Positions 28,032 through 37,326 of a stretch of DNA of 64,000 nt are shown here, one piece after another. Position 1 is the stretch's first letter, and each line of letters opens with the position of its first letter. The notes beneath the pieces were generated by a model. It had not been told where the DNA came from, did not search any database, and saw nothing but the letters and a program-made list of their open reading frames with translations. A program made the position numbers and the translations under genes. This DNA is from Bradyrhizobium sp. WSM1417 (GTDB lineage Bacteria > Pseudomonadota > Alphaproteobacteria > Rhizobiales > Xanthobacteraceae): NCBI RefSeq assembly GCF_000515415.1, contig NZ_KI911783.1, forward strand, positions 3,586,392 to 3,650,391. Reading direction: 5' to 3'.

Positions 28032-29284
28032 TGCAAAAAACAGCTCACATCATCGGTGCTGGAATCTCCGGCCTCTCCGCCGCCGTGCGGCTTGCCAATG
28101 CCGGCTTCAAGATCGCCGTGCACGAGGCGACGCAGCAGGCCGGCGGCCGCTGCCGTTCATATTTCGACGGCGCCACCAATCTCACCATCGACAACGGCAA
28201 CCATTTGCTGCTGTCCGGCAACAGCCATGCGCGCGCCTATGCGCGCTCGATCGGCACCGAGGCGGGCCTCGTCGGTCCGGACCGCGCGCAGTTTCCCTTT
28301 GTCGATATCAAGACCGGGCAGCGCTGGCAGATCGATCTCGGCGACGGCCGGCTGCCGACCTGGGTGCTCGACGAGAGCCGCCGCGTCCCCGACACCGGGC
28401 TGACCGATTATCTGAAGCTGGCGCCGCTGATCTGGGCCTCGGAAGAGACGCTGGTCGGCAAGTCCATTCCCTGCGAGGGCGTGCTCTATCAGCGCCTGGT
28501 GCAGCCGCTGCTGCTGGCGGCGCTCAACGTCGATCCACCCGAAGGCTCGGCGGGGCTTGCCGGCGCGATCGTGCGCGAGACGCTGCTCGCCGGCGGGCAG
28601 GCCTGCCGCCCGCTGATCGCGCGCGACGGCCTCAGCGCGGTGCTGATCGAACCCGCCGTCAAATTCTTGAGCGAGCGCGGGCACTCCGTTCAGCTCGGCC
28701 ATGAGCTGCGCTCGTTTGCGACCCATGACGGCAAGGTCGGCGCGCTGAATTTCGGCGGCGAGGATGTGATCCAGATCGGCGAGGGCGACGTCGTCGTAAT
28801 GGCGGTACCGCCGCGCGCTGCCTCCAATCTGCTGCCCGGGCTCAAGACGCCAACCGAATTTCGCGCCATCGTGAATGCGCATTTCCGCGTCGAGCCGCCG
28901 GCGGGATCGGCTCCGATCCTAGGCGTGATCGGCGGCGTCGTGGAATGGCTGTTCGCGTTCCCGAACCGGCTTTCCGTCACCATCAGCAACAGCGATCGTC
29001 TGGTCGACATGCCGCGCGAGGAACTCGCGCAGGCGATCTGGAGCGACGTCTGCAAGGCGGGCGGTGTGTCCGGCGAGCTTCCCCCTTGGCAGATCGTGCG
29101 CGAGCGCCGTGCCACATTTGCGGCGACGCCGGCGCAGAATGCCCTGCGTCCGGGGCCGGTCACTGCGCTGAAAAACCTGTTTCTTGCAGGCGATTGGACT
29201 GCTACGGGATTGCCTGCAACCATCGAGGGATCGGTCCGATCCGGTGATCGCGCCGCCGATCTGGTTCTGGCCGCCAAGGGATAG
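28031..29284 (+). CDS. hpnE: Hydroxysqualene reductase/dehydroxylase HpnE, FAD-dependent
   Basis: A 417-residue flavoprotein of the amine oxidase/phytoene desaturase fold. HpnE reduces hydroxysqualene to squalene, finishing the three-enzyme HpnCDE route. The N-terminus carries the dinucleotide-binding motif HIIGAGISGLSAAVRLANAG followed by EATQQAGGRCRS, and the C-terminus the FAD block LFLAGDWTATGLPATIEGS. It starts in the stop codon of hpnD. A 76-base gap follows before shc, without a terminator, so the five genes likely form one transcript. Confidence 0.94.
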   Translation: MQKTAHIIGAGISGLSAAVRLANAGFKIAVHEATQQAGGRCRSYFDGATNLTIDNGNHLLLSGNSHARAYARSIGTEAGLVGPDRAQFPFVDIKTGQRWQIDLGDGRLPTWVLDESRRVPDTGLTDYLKLAPLIWASEETLVGKSIPCEGVLYQRLVQPLLLAALNVDPPEGSAGLAGAIVRETLLAGGQACRPLIARDGLSAVLIEPAVKFLSERGHSVQLGHELRSFATHDGKVGALNFGGEDVIQIGEGDVVVMAVPPRAASNLLPGLKTPTEFRAIVNAHFRVEPPAGSAPILGVIGGVVEWLFAFPNRLSVTISNSDRLVDMPREELAQAIWSDVCKAGGVSGELPPWQIVRERRATFAATPAQNALRPGPVTALKNLFLAGDWTATGLPATIEGSVRSGDRAADLVLAAKG

Positions 29285-29360
29285 TGACAGGCGGCCCTGA
29301 CGGGCATTTGTCCCGGTCAATTTCGGCCAATTCAATCGACTATCGGAGCAATCGAGCGAG

Positions 29361-31328
29361 ATGGATTCCGTGAACGCGACCAGCCGCGAAGCCCAAGAAT
29401 TGAGAAACTTGGAATCGAGCATTGCGTCGGCCACCGAAGGCGTCCTCGGCTTCCAGCAATCCGACGGACATTGGGTGTTCGAGCTCGAAGCCGATTGCAC
29501 GATTCCGGCCGAATACGTGCTGCTGCGCCATTGTCTCGCCGAGCCGGTCGATGCCGTGCTCGAAGCCAAGATCGCCAATTATCTTCGCCGCGTGCAGGGC
29601 GCCCATGGCGGCTGGCCGCTGGTGCATGACGGCGAGTTCGACATGAGCGCCAGCGTCAAGGCGTATTTCGCGCTGAAGATGATCGGGGATTCCATCGACG
29701 CGCCGCACATGGTGCGTGCGCGCGAGGCGATCCATTCCCGCGGCGGCGCCATTCACAGCAACGTCTTCACGCGCTTCATGCTTGCGATGTTTGGCGTCGT
29801 GACCTGGCGTGCGGTACCGGTGCTGCCGATCGAGATCGTGCTGCTGCCGTTCTGGTCGCCGTTCCACATCAACAAGATCTCCTACTGGGCGCGCACCACC
29901 ATGGTGCCGCTGATGGTCATCGCCGCGCTGAAGCCGCGGGCGAAGAATCCCAAGGGCGTCGGCATCGACGAGCTGTTCCTGCAGGATCCGCGCTCGATCG
30001 GCATGACCGCCAAGGCTCCGCACCAGAGCATGGCCTGGTTCGTGCTGTTCCGGGCGCTCGACGGCATTTTGCGCGTGGTCGAGCCGATGTTTCCGAAGAG
30101 CCTGCGCAAGCGCGCCATCGACGCGGCGCTCGCCTTCACCGAGGAGCGGCTGAACGGCGAGGACGGCATGGGCGCGATCTATCCGCCGATGGCCAACATC
30201 GTCATGATGTACGACGCGCTCGGCAAGGACGAGAACTTCCCGCCGCGTGCGATCACGCGCCGGGGCATCGACAAGCTGCTCGTGATCAAGGACGACGAAG
30301 CCTATTGCCAGCCCTGCGTCTCGCCGGTGTGGGACACGACGCTGACCGCCCACGCGCTGCTCGAAGCCGGCGGCGACAAGGCGGTGCCGGCGGCCAAGCA
30401 GGGTCTCGACTGGCTGATCCCGAAGCAGGAGCTCGAGGTGAAGGGCGACTGGGCGGTGAAGCGGCCCGACGTGCGCCCGGGCGGCTGGGCCTTCCAGTAC
30501 AACAATGCCCATTATCCCGATCTCGACGACACTGCGGTGGTCGTGATGTCGATGGACCGCATGCGCCGGGAGCACGGTGCGACCGGCTATGACGCCGCGA
30601 TCGACCGTGCGCGGGAGTGGATCGAGGGTATGCAGAGCGACGACGGCGGCTGGGCCGCTTTCGACGTCAACAACCTCGAATATTATCTGAACAACATCCC
30701 GTTCTCCGACCATGGCGCGCTGCTCGACCCGCCGACCGAGGACGTCACCGCGCGCTGCATCTCGATGCTGGCCCAGCTCGGCGAGACCGCCAAGACCAGC
30801 AAGCATGTCGCGGACGGGATCGCCTACCTCCGCAAGACCCAGCACCCTGAAGGGTCCTGGTATGGCCGCTGGGGCATGAACTTCATCTATGGAACCTGGT
30901 CGGTGCTGTGCGCCCTCAACATGGCCGGCGTCCGCCATGACGACCCCATGATCCGGAAAGCCGCCGGCTGGCTGGCCTCGATCCAGAACCAGGATGGCGG
31001 CTGGGGCGAGGATGCCGTCAGCTACCGGCTGGACTACCGGGGCTGGGAGGCCGCCCCCTCGACCGCCTCGCAAACGGCATGGGCCTTGCTTGCCCTGATG
31101 GCTGCTGGCGAGGTTGATCACCCGGCCGTCGCCCGCGGGGTGGAGTACCTGATTGCAACACAGAACGAAAAAGGACTGTGGGACGAACAGCGGTACACCG
31201 CCACAGGCTTTCCCCGTGTATTCTATCTACGGTACCATGGTTACCCGAAGTTCTTCCCGCTGTGGGCGTTGGCGCGGTATCGGAACTTGCGGAACACCAA
31301 CAGCAGGGTGGTAGGGGTCGGAATGTGA
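29361..31328 (+). CDS. shc: Squalene-hopene cyclase
   Basis: A 655-residue monotopic inner-membrane enzyme that cyclises squalene to the pentacyclic hopene/hopanol in one step. The catalytic DXDD motif is intact as D387-L-D389-D390 (PDLDDTAVV). Several QW repeats are seen (QSDDGGWAAFD, QHPEGSWYGRWG, QNQDGGWGEDA, QNEKGLWDEQ), which stabilise the alpha-barrels. Length is normal. The stop shares bases with the GTG start of hpnG. Activity gives the hopanoid skeleton used by HpnH next. The gene is also called hpnF. Confidence 0.97.
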   Translation: MDSVNATSREAQELRNLESSIASATEGVLGFQQSDGHWVFELEADCTIPAEYVLLRHCLAEPVDAVLEAKIANYLRRVQGAHGGWPLVHDGEFDMSASVKAYFALKMIGDSIDAPHMVRAREAIHSRGGAIHSNVFTRFMLAMFGVVTWRAVPVLPIEIVLLPFWSPFHINKISYWARTTMVPLMVIAALKPRAKNPKGVGIDELFLQDPRSIGMTAKAPHQSMAWFVLFRALDGILRVVEPMFPKSLRKRAIDAALAFTEERLNGEDGMGAIYPPMANIVMMYDALGKDENFPPRAITRRGIDKLLVIKDDEAYCQPCVSPVWDTTLTAHALLEAGGDKAVPAAKQGLDWLIPKQELEVKGDWAVKRPDVRPGGWAFQYNNAHYPDLDDTAVVVMSMDRMRREHGATGYDAAIDRAREWIEGMQSDDGGWAAFDVNNLEYYLNNIPFSDHGALLDPPTEDVTARCISMLAQLGETAKTSKHVADGIAYLRKTQHPEGSWYGRWGMNFIYGTWSVLCALNMAGVRHDDPMIRKAAGWLASIQNQDGGWGEDAVSYRLDYRGWEAAPSTASQTAWALLALMAAGEVDHPAVARGVEYLIATQNEKGLWDEQRYTATGFPRVFYLRYHGYPKFFPLWALARYRNLRNTNSRVVGVGM

Positions 31329-32074
31329 CTTTGGGGACGGGGGACTATCTTACCGCGGGTCAAACCGTTGATCCGCGGCCGATATTGATCGTGACTGGAC
31401 TGGTTCAGGAGGCCCGCATCGCGGCCGGGCCCGGCATGGCGGTCATTTGCTCGTCGAGCAGCCCGACCCAGTTGCGGGCGCTGTTGACGGTGCTGGATCC
31501 CGAAACGATTCGCGGCGTGATCTCCTTTGGCGTGGCCGGCGGGCTCGACCCGACGCTGCGCTCCGGCGACGTCGTCCTGGCGACCGAGGTGCTCGCGGGC
31601 GACACCCGCTGGGCCGCTGGCCTCTCGCTCGGCGACGACCTGATCGACCGCCTGACGTCGGGGCGCCGCCGCGTGGTGCGCGGCAGCCTCGCCGGTGCCG
31701 AGGAAGTGGTCACGGGGCGCTCCTGCAAGGCGGCGCTGCATTCGGAGACGGGAGCTGCCGCCGTCGACATGGAAAGCCACATCGCGGCCGCCTACGCCGC
31801 CGAGGCCGGCTTGCCGTTCGCCGCGGTCCGCGTCATCAGCGATCCCGCCCATCGCGCGCTGCCGGCGCTCGCCCGCGCCGCCATCAAGCCGAACGGCCAG
31901 ATCGACGTGCTGGCCGTGCTGCGCGGCATCGCGCGCAACCCGACCGCGCTGCATGGACTGGTCTCGACCGGCCTCGACTTCAACCGCGCGCTGCGCAGCC
32001 TGCGCGGCTGCCGCGACTTCCTGATCGGCACCGAGATCGTGGAGAGCGAAGCGCTGGTCTCCGAGGCGGCCTGA
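31325..32074 (+). CDS. hpnG: Adenosylhopane nucleosidase/phosphorylase HpnG
   Basis: A 249-residue member of the purine nucleoside phosphorylase superfamily. HpnG removes adenine from adenosylhopane, opening the route to ribosylhopane and bacteriohopanetetrol. Seen: PILIVTGLVQEARIA, SFGVAGGLDPTLRSGDVV, and AAVDMESHIAAAYAAEAG, the last holding the conserved nucleoside-binding glutamate. The frame is open upstream within shc, but the GTG at 31325 overlaps the shc stop (GTGA) and gives the expected start. A strong terminator follows 24 bases after the stop. Confidence 0.93.
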   Translation: MTLGTGDYLTAGQTVDPRPILIVTGLVQEARIAAGPGMAVICSSSSPTQLRALLTVLDPETIRGVISFGVAGGLDPTLRSGDVVLATEVLAGDTRWAAGLSLGDDLIDRLTSGRRRVVRGSLAGAEEVVTGRSCKAALHSETGAAAVDMESHIAAAYAAEAGLPFAAVRVISDPAHRALPALARAAIKPNGQIDVLAVLRGIARNPTALHGLVSTGLDFNRALRSLRGCRDFLIGTEIVESEALVSEAA

Positions 32075-32097
32075 GCGGCTTCTGCGATCAGGAAAAG

Positions 32098-32134
32098 AAA
32101 AGGCCCGCTCGCCATTGGCGATCGGGCCTTTTTT
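32098..32134. terminator. Terminator between convergent hpnG and hpnH
   Basis: AAAAGGCCCG pairs with CGGGCCTTTTTT, continued inward by a CTCGCC/GGCGAT stem with one mismatch. A T6 run on the plus strand and GAAAAGAAAA on the other side make it suitable for both directions, ending both the hpnCDE-shc-hpnG and ispH-hpnH transcripts. Confidence 0.88.
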
Positions 32135-32154
32135 GTTGGTGGCGAATAGCGCGC

Positions 32155-33315
32155 TTACGCGGCGGTCGAAGCCTTCCGCGCAGCCTTCTCCTGCGCGGCG
32201 GCGGCTTCGTCCTTGCGGATCTCCGACAGGCGCTTCTGCACTTCCGCCGAGAAGATGTACTGCGCCGGGCGCTGCTTGCTCATGTCGATCTCGGGCGCCA
32301 TCGGACCCGTGGTCCTGATGCCGCGCAGCGACACCCACATCGCCTTCAGCGGGTTGTTGATGGCTGCGGTCGCCGCCGTCGGCTCGTAGCCGCAATGAGC
32401 CATACAGTCGGCGCACTTCTCGTACTTGCCGGTGCCGTAGGTCTCCCAGTCGGTGGTGTCCATCAGCTCCTTGAAGGTTTTTGCGTAGCCTTCACCGAGC
32501 AAATAGCAGGGCTTCTGCCAGCCGAAGATGTTGCGCGCGGGCATGCCCCAGGGCGTGCACTCGTATTCCTGGTTGCCGGCGAGGAAGTCCAGGAACAGGC
32601 CGGAATGCATGAAATTCCACTTCTTGCCCTTGCCCATCGCAAAGACGTCGCGGAACAGCTTCTTGGTCTTGGTGCGGTTGAGGAAGTGCTCCTGGTCCGG
32701 CGCCCGCTCATAGGCGTAGCCGGGCGACATCGAGACGCCGACACCGAGCTCGACGGTGAGATCCAGGAACTTGGCGATCTCCTCGGCCGGATGGCCGTCG
32801 AAAATGGTGGCGTTGACGTTGACGGTGAAGCCGCGGGCCTTCGCCGCTTTGATCGCGGAGACGGCGCGGTCGAACACGCCCTTCTGCGACACGGCCTTGT
32901 CGTGGTGCTCCTTCAGGCCGTCGAGATGCACCGAGAAGAACAGGTAGGGCGAAGGCTCGAACAGATCGAGCTTCTTCTCGAGCAGCAGCGCGTTGGTGCA
33001 GAGCGAGACGAACTTCTTGCGCGCTACGAGGCCGCGCACGATCTCGCCGATCTCCTTGTGGATCAGCGGCTCGCCGCCGGGAATGGCGACCATCGGCGCG
33101 CCGCACTCGTCGGCCGCGTCCCAGCACTCCTGTGCGGTCATGCGGCGGTTGAGGATTGCATCCGGATAATCGATCTTGCCGCAGCCGACGCAGGCGAGGT
33201 TGCAGCGGAACAGCGGCTCCAGCATCAGCACGAGCGGATAGCGCTTGCGGCCAAGCAGCTTCTGCTTGATCAAATAGCCGCCGATACGCATTTCCTTGAA
33301 GAAGGGGATAGCCAT
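32155..33315 (-). CDS. hpnH: Adenosyl-hopene transferase HpnH, radical SAM
   Basis: A 386-residue radical-SAM enzyme that adds the 5'-deoxyadenosyl group to hopene (diploptene), giving adenosylhopane, the entry to all C35 hopanoids. The cluster motif is C38-x3-C42-x2-C45 (RCNLACVGCGK). The blocks IPGGEPLIHKEIGEIV and FFSVHLDGLKEHHD follow, and the C-terminal DUF3463 region has extra cysteines (EKCADCMAHCGYEP). The tail after residue 360 is Ala/Lys-rich. It lies 35 bases after ispH on the same strand, so the two are probably cotranscribed, and it converges on hpnG. Confidence 0.96.
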   Translation of the reverse strand: MAIPFFKEMRIGGYLIKQKLLGRKRYPLVLMLEPLFRCNLACVGCGKIDYPDAILNRRMTAQECWDAADECGAPMVAIPGGEPLIHKEIGEIVRGLVARKKFVSLCTNALLLEKKLDLFEPSPYLFFSVHLDGLKEHHDKAVSQKGVFDRAVSAIKAAKARGFTVNVNATIFDGHPAEEIAKFLDLTVELGVGVSMSPGYAYERAPDQEHFLNRTKTKKLFRDVFAMGKGKKWNFMHSGLFLDFLAGNQEYECTPWGMPARNIFGWQKPCYLLGEGYAKTFKELMDTTDWETYGTGKYEKCADCMAHCGYEPTAATAAINNPLKAMWVSLRGIRTTGPMAPEIDMSKQRPAQYIFSAEVQKRLSEIRKDEAAAAQEKAARKASTAA

Positions 33316-33350
33316 TACAAGTTTCTTTCTGGGCTTGAAATTCGGGTGGG

Positions 33351-34277
33351 TCAGCTCGCAGCCAGTTGGGCCGGAAGCCGGAATTCGATGTTTTCCTCGC
33401 GGCCCGGAAGCACCGAAACCTTGACCGGTCCGATCCGCCGCATCGCTTCGATCACGTCATCCACGAGTACCTCGGGCGCCGAAGCGCCGGCCGTGACGCC
33501 GACGATCCTGGCATCTTTCAACCACTCCGGATTGAGCGCGCTGCCGTCGGCAATCAGATAACTCGCGACACCGGCCTCAGTGCCGATTTCGCGGAGCCGG
33601 TTCGAATTCGAGCTATTGGCAGCGCCCACCACCAAGATCACGTCGACCAGCTTGCTCAAGTCCCTTACCGCAGATTGGCGGTTCTGTGTCGCATAGCAGA
33701 TATCCCGGATATCCGGGCCTTGAATATCTGTAAAGCGGGCCTGCAGGGCCGAAATGATGTCCTTGGTGTCATCCACCGAGAGGGTGGTCTGGGTGATATA
33801 GGCCACTGGCGTATCCGCCGGCAGCTCAAGGGCCTTAACTTCTTCAACGCTTTGGACCAGCAGGACGGGTGCGGGAACCTGGCCCATCGTACCCTCGACC
33901 TCGGGGTGGCCGGCATGGCCGATCAGGATCAGGGTGCGGCCCCTGGCGATGTAGCGCTTCCCCTGATTGTGAACTTTCGTGACCAGGGGGCAGGTGGCAT
34001 TGAGCACCGGAAGGTCGCGCGCAGCGGCTTCTTCCTCGACGCTCCGGGCAACGCCATGAGCGCTGAAGACCGTCACGGCCTTCGGCGGCACCTCCGACAG
34101 CTCCTCGACGAAGATCGCACCTTTGTTTTTCAGGCTCTCGACGACGTACTTGTTGTGCACGATCTCATGGCGCACGTAGACGGGCGGGCCGTACTTTTCC
34201 AGCGCCCGTTCCACGATCTCGATCGCACGCACCACCCCCGCGCAAAAGCCGCGCGGTTGCGCCAGATAAACTTCCAT
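33351..34277 (-). CDS. ispH: 4-hydroxy-3-methylbut-2-enyl diphosphate reductase
   Basis: Last enzyme of the MEP pathway, an iron-sulfur protein that reduces HMBPP to IPP and DMAPP, the building blocks of squalene and therefore of hopanoids. The 308-residue product has the three cluster cysteines (QPRGFCAGV with Cys12, [12 protein letters not shown], and [10 protein letters not shown]) and the catalytic glutamate block [11 protein letters not shown] chose the ATG at 34277; the frame is open to a TTG at 34316. Placing ispH directly before hpnH on one strand ties precursor supply to hopanoid extension. Genomes of this group may carry a second copy. Confidence 0.95.
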   Translation of the reverse strand: MEVYLAQPRGFCAGVVRAIEIVERALEKYGPPVYVRHEIVHNKYVVESLKNKGAIFVEELSEVPPKAVTVFSAHGVARSVEEEAAARDLPVLNATCPLVTKVHNQGKRYIARGRTLILIGHAGHPEVEGTMGQVPAPVLLVQSVEEVKALELPADTPVAYITQTTLSVDDTKDIISALQARFTDIQGPDIRDICYATQNRQSAVRDLSKLVDVILVVGAANSSNSNRLREIGTEAGVASYLIADGSALNPEWLKDARIVGVTAGASAPEVLVDDVIEAMRRIGPVKVSVLPGREENIEFRLPAQLAAS

Positions 34278-34679
34278 TGGACGCCCATCACGCAAGTTGC
34301 ACCAATCCGCTCTCAAGTTCAGGGGACACCCCGATACGAACCAATGAGTTGCAATATCCGCACCATCGGTTCGCGCACGCGGTAACCGCCCACCCCTGCC
34401 GGGTCCCGGTGCATGGAGGCGCAGTACTTTGTGTCAAAAAATGGGCAGTAAGGAAAGGTGGAATGAACTTTGGTTCCCCTGCTGGATCACTTTTACGGTA
34501 TTATAGTAGAGGGATGTTGGGCCAAAAAAGGTGACATCGGTGTTCGCGCCTTCGTCACTTTCCCGCCTCAACTCCTCGGCTATACCGACGGTCCCGCATG
34601 ATTTTGCCATGGTCTTCCGCCGTTTACCTCGAACCATCTGACGGCAATAACCACTCAAAACAGCAATAGGTTTCGGCCG
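34278..34679. other. Gap between divergent ispH and hpnN
   Basis: About 400 bases with lower GC than the rest, including the AT-rich segment TTTTACGGTATTATAGTAGA near 34492-34511. Short frames on both strands show no recognisable protein. It must hold the ispH-hpnH promoter, which I cannot place; the hpnN promoter is listed separately. Confidence 0.45.
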
Positions 34680-34704
34680 GGAACTCCGTTAAACAGCGGG
34701 CGTT
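34680..34704 (+). promoter_or_regulatory. Sigma-EcfG-type (general stress response) promoter of hpnN
   Basis: GGAAC (34680-34684), a 16-base spacer, then CGTT (34701-34704): an exact match to the alphaproteobacterial EcfG consensus GGAAC-N16/17-CGTT. The -10 element ends 33 bases before the hpnN start, leaving a short normal leader. This ties hopanoid transport to the PhyR-NepR-EcfG stress system. Confidence 0.75.
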
Positions 34705-34737
34705 TCCGGCAAGCTGTTAACCGCAGAAAGAAAAGTA

Positions 34738-37326
34738 GTGCTGCAAAGCGTCGTCGTTGCCATCGTCAGGGCCTGCACCCGGTTTGCCTCCCTCGTCGTC
34801 GTTCTCGGACTCCTGCTGGCGGTGGGGGCGGGCTATTACACGTCCCGGCACTTCGCCATCAACACCGATATCAATTCGCTGATTGCCCAAAATCTGGACT
34901 GGCGCCAGCGCGACCAGCAGTTCGATCGCGCCTTCGACCGCGATGCGACGATTACGGCGGTGGTCGAAGCCAAGACGCCGGAGATGGCGACCGCGGCGTC
35001 GGACGCGCTCTATGCCAAGCTGAAGGACAACAAGACCGAATTCCAGTCGATGCAGCAGCTCGGCACCGGCGAGTTCTTCGAGAAGAATGGTCTTTTGTTC
35101 CTGCCGACAGAGGAAGTCGCCAAGGTCACCGGGCAGTTCGAATCCGCGGCGCCCCTGATCGAGATCATGGCGGGCGATCCCTCGATCCGCGGTCTGACCG
35201 GCGCGCTCGAGACGGGACTTGCCGGCGTAAAGCGCGGGCAGGTCAAGCTCGACAACACCGAACGGCCCTTCAACCAGATCGCGCAAACGGTCGAGACCGT
35301 GCTCAACAAGGGCAATGCGACGTTCTCCTGGCGCCAGCTCGTCAGTGACGAGCCGCTGACGGATTCGGACAAGCGCGCCTTCATCGAGTTCAAGCCGATC
35401 CTCGACTACAACGCGCTGGAGCCCGGCAAGGGCGCCACCGATGCGATCCGCAAGGCCGCAGCCGATCTGGATTTTGCCACCAAATATCAGGCACGGGTCC
35501 GGCTGACCGGACCGGTCCCGATCGCCAACGAGGAATATGCAACCGTCCAGGAAGGTGCCGTCGTCAACGGCATCGGCACGGTCCTCGTCGTGCTGCTCAT
35601 CCTGTGGCTGGCGCTGCATTCGGCGAAGATCATCTTCGCGGTGTTCGTCAATCTCTTCGTAGGGCTTGCGCTGACAACCGCCGCCGGCCTTATGATGGTG
35701 GGCTCGCTCAATTTGCTGTCGATCGCGTTCGCCGTGCTGTTCGTCGGCCTCGGCGTCGATTTCGGCATTCAGTACAGCGTCCGCTATCGCTCCGAGCGCT
35801 ACAAGCACAACGATCTCTCGGGCGCGCTGATCCTGGCTGCCAAGCGCTCGGCAATTCCGTTGTCGCTGGCGGCAATGGCGACCGCGGCTGGCTTCCTCTG
35901 CTTCATCCCCACCGACTACAAGGGTATCGCCGAACTCGGCCAGATCGCCGGCGTCGGCATGCTGGTCGCGTTCCTCACCAGCATCACTGTGCTCCCGGCG
36001 ATGCTGAAGCTGTTGAACCCGCCCGGTGAGAAAGAGCCGGTCGGCTATGCCTTCCTGGCGCCGCTCGATCACTTCCTGGAGAAGCACCGCGTGCTGGTCG
36101 TCGGCGGCACCATGTTTCTGGCGATCGCCGGCCTGCCGCTGCTCTATTTCATGAAGTTCGACTTCAACCCGATGAACCTGCGCAACCCGAAGGCAGAGTC
36201 GATCGCGACCTTCCTCGATTTGCGCAAGGATCCCAACACCGGCGCCAATGCCATCAACGTGATGACCACGTCGGAAGAGCAGGCGAGGCAGGTGGAGGCG
36301 AAGCTGGAGAAGGTGCCGGAGGTGTTGCGCGTGATGTCGCTCAACAGCTTCGTTCCTGAAGACCAGCCGCCGAAGTTGAAGCTGCTCGCGCAGGGCGCCA
36401 AGGTGCTGAACCCCGCGCTCAATCCCGACCAGATCGACGCCGCGCCGACGGACAAGGAAAATATCGATGCGCTGAAATCCTCGGTCGACAATCTGCGCCG
36501 GACCGCAGGCGATGCCAAGGGCCCGGGAGCGGTCGCCTCGCGTCGGCTCGCGGACGCGCTGGAAAAGCTCGCCAATGGCGACGAGGCCACGCGGAACAAG
36601 GCGCAGGACGTGTTCGTCGCGCCGATGAAGATCGTGTTCGACCAGCTCCGGAACGCGATGCAGGCCGAGCCGGTCACCCTGAAGTCATTGCCGGCAGATC
36701 TCGTCAGCGCCTGGAAGAGCAAGGATGGCATCATCCGCGTCGAGGCGCTGCCGAAGGGCGATCCCAACGACAACGACACACTGCGCAAATTTGCGGCGGC
36801 GGTGCTCGTTGCCGAGCCGACCGCGATCGGCGGTCCGGTCTCGATCCTGAAATCCGGCGACACCGTGGTGAAGGCGTTCATCCATGCCGGAATTTATGCG
36901 CTGCTGGTGATCGGCCTGTTGCTGTGGGTCACGCTGCGCCGGTTCGTCGACGTGCTGATGACGCTGGTGCCGCTGCTGGTGGCCGGCGCGGTGACGCTCG
37001 AGATCTGCGTGCTGATCGGCCTGCCGCTCAACTTCGCCAATATCGTCGCGTTCCCGCTGCTGCTCGGCGTCGGCGTGGCCTTCAAGATCTACTATGTCGT
37101 GGCCTGGCGCTCGGGCAGGACAAACCTGCTCCAGACCAGCCTGACGCGCGCGATCTTTTTCAGCGCGCTGACAACGGCGACGGCGTTCGGCAGCCTGTGG
37201 CTGTCGAGCCATCCCGGCACATCCAGCATGGGCAAGCTGCTCGCGCTGTCGCTGGTGACGACGCTCGCCGCCGTGCTGCTGTTTCAGCCCGCCCTAATGG
37301 GCAAACCCCGCAATCTCAGGGAGTAG
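34738..37326 (+). CDS. hpnN: Hopanoid transporter HpnN, RND family
   Basis: An 862-residue inner-membrane RND-type transporter that carries hopanoids from the inner to the outer membrane. The layout is helix 1 (ASLVVVLGLLLAVGAGYYTS), a large periplasmic domain, helices 2-6, helix 7, a second periplasmic domain (about 430-710), and helices 8-12. GLGVDFGIQYSVRYRSE in the first half holds Asp341, a likely proton-relay residue; the equivalent second-half segment GVGVAFKIYYVVAW has Ala781. The start is a GTG at 34738 after AGAAAG. An EcfG-type promoter precedes it. Its last 33 bases overlap the end of a convergent DUF2147 gene. Confidence 0.93.
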   Translation: MLQSVVVAIVRACTRFASLVVVLGLLLAVGAGYYTSRHFAINTDINSLIAQNLDWRQRDQQFDRAFDRDATITAVVEAKTPEMATAASDALYAKLKDNKTEFQSMQQLGTGEFFEKNGLLFLPTEEVAKVTGQFESAAPLIEIMAGDPSIRGLTGALETGLAGVKRGQVKLDNTERPFNQIAQTVETVLNKGNATFSWRQLVSDEPLTDSDKRAFIEFKPILDYNALEPGKGATDAIRKAAADLDFATKYQARVRLTGPVPIANEEYATVQEGAVVNGIGTVLVVLLILWLALHSAKIIFAVFVNLFVGLALTTAAGLMMVGSLNLLSIAFAVLFVGLGVDFGIQYSVRYRSERYKHNDLSGALILAAKRSAIPLSLAAMATAAGFLCFIPTDYKGIAELGQIAGVGMLVAFLTSITVLPAMLKLLNPPGEKEPVGYAFLAPLDHFLEKHRVLVVGGTMFLAIAGLPLLYFMKFDFNPMNLRNPKAESIATFLDLRKDPNTGANAINVMTTSEEQARQVEAKLEKVPEVLRVMSLNSFVPEDQPPKLKLLAQGAKVLNPALNPDQIDAAPTDKENIDALKSSVDNLRRTAGDAKGPGAVASRRLADALEKLANGDEATRNKAQDVFVAPMKIVFDQLRNAMQAEPVTLKSLPADLVSAWKSKDGIIRVEALPKGDPNDNDTLRKFAAAVLVAEPTAIGGPVSILKSGDTVVKAFIHAGIYALLVIGLLLWVTLRRFVDVLMTLVPLLVAGAVTLEICVLIGLPLNFANIVAFPLLLGVGVAFKIYYVVAWRSGRTNLLQTSLTRAIFFSALTTATAFGSLWLSSHPGTSSMGKLLALSLVTTLAAVLLFQPALMGKPRNLRE

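Noticed and set aside
34434..34658. A 74-codon minus-strand frame between ispH and hpnN
   Set aside because: No ribosome binding site or recognisable protein, and the segment has lower GC than the surrounding genes, so it is more likely regulatory DNA.
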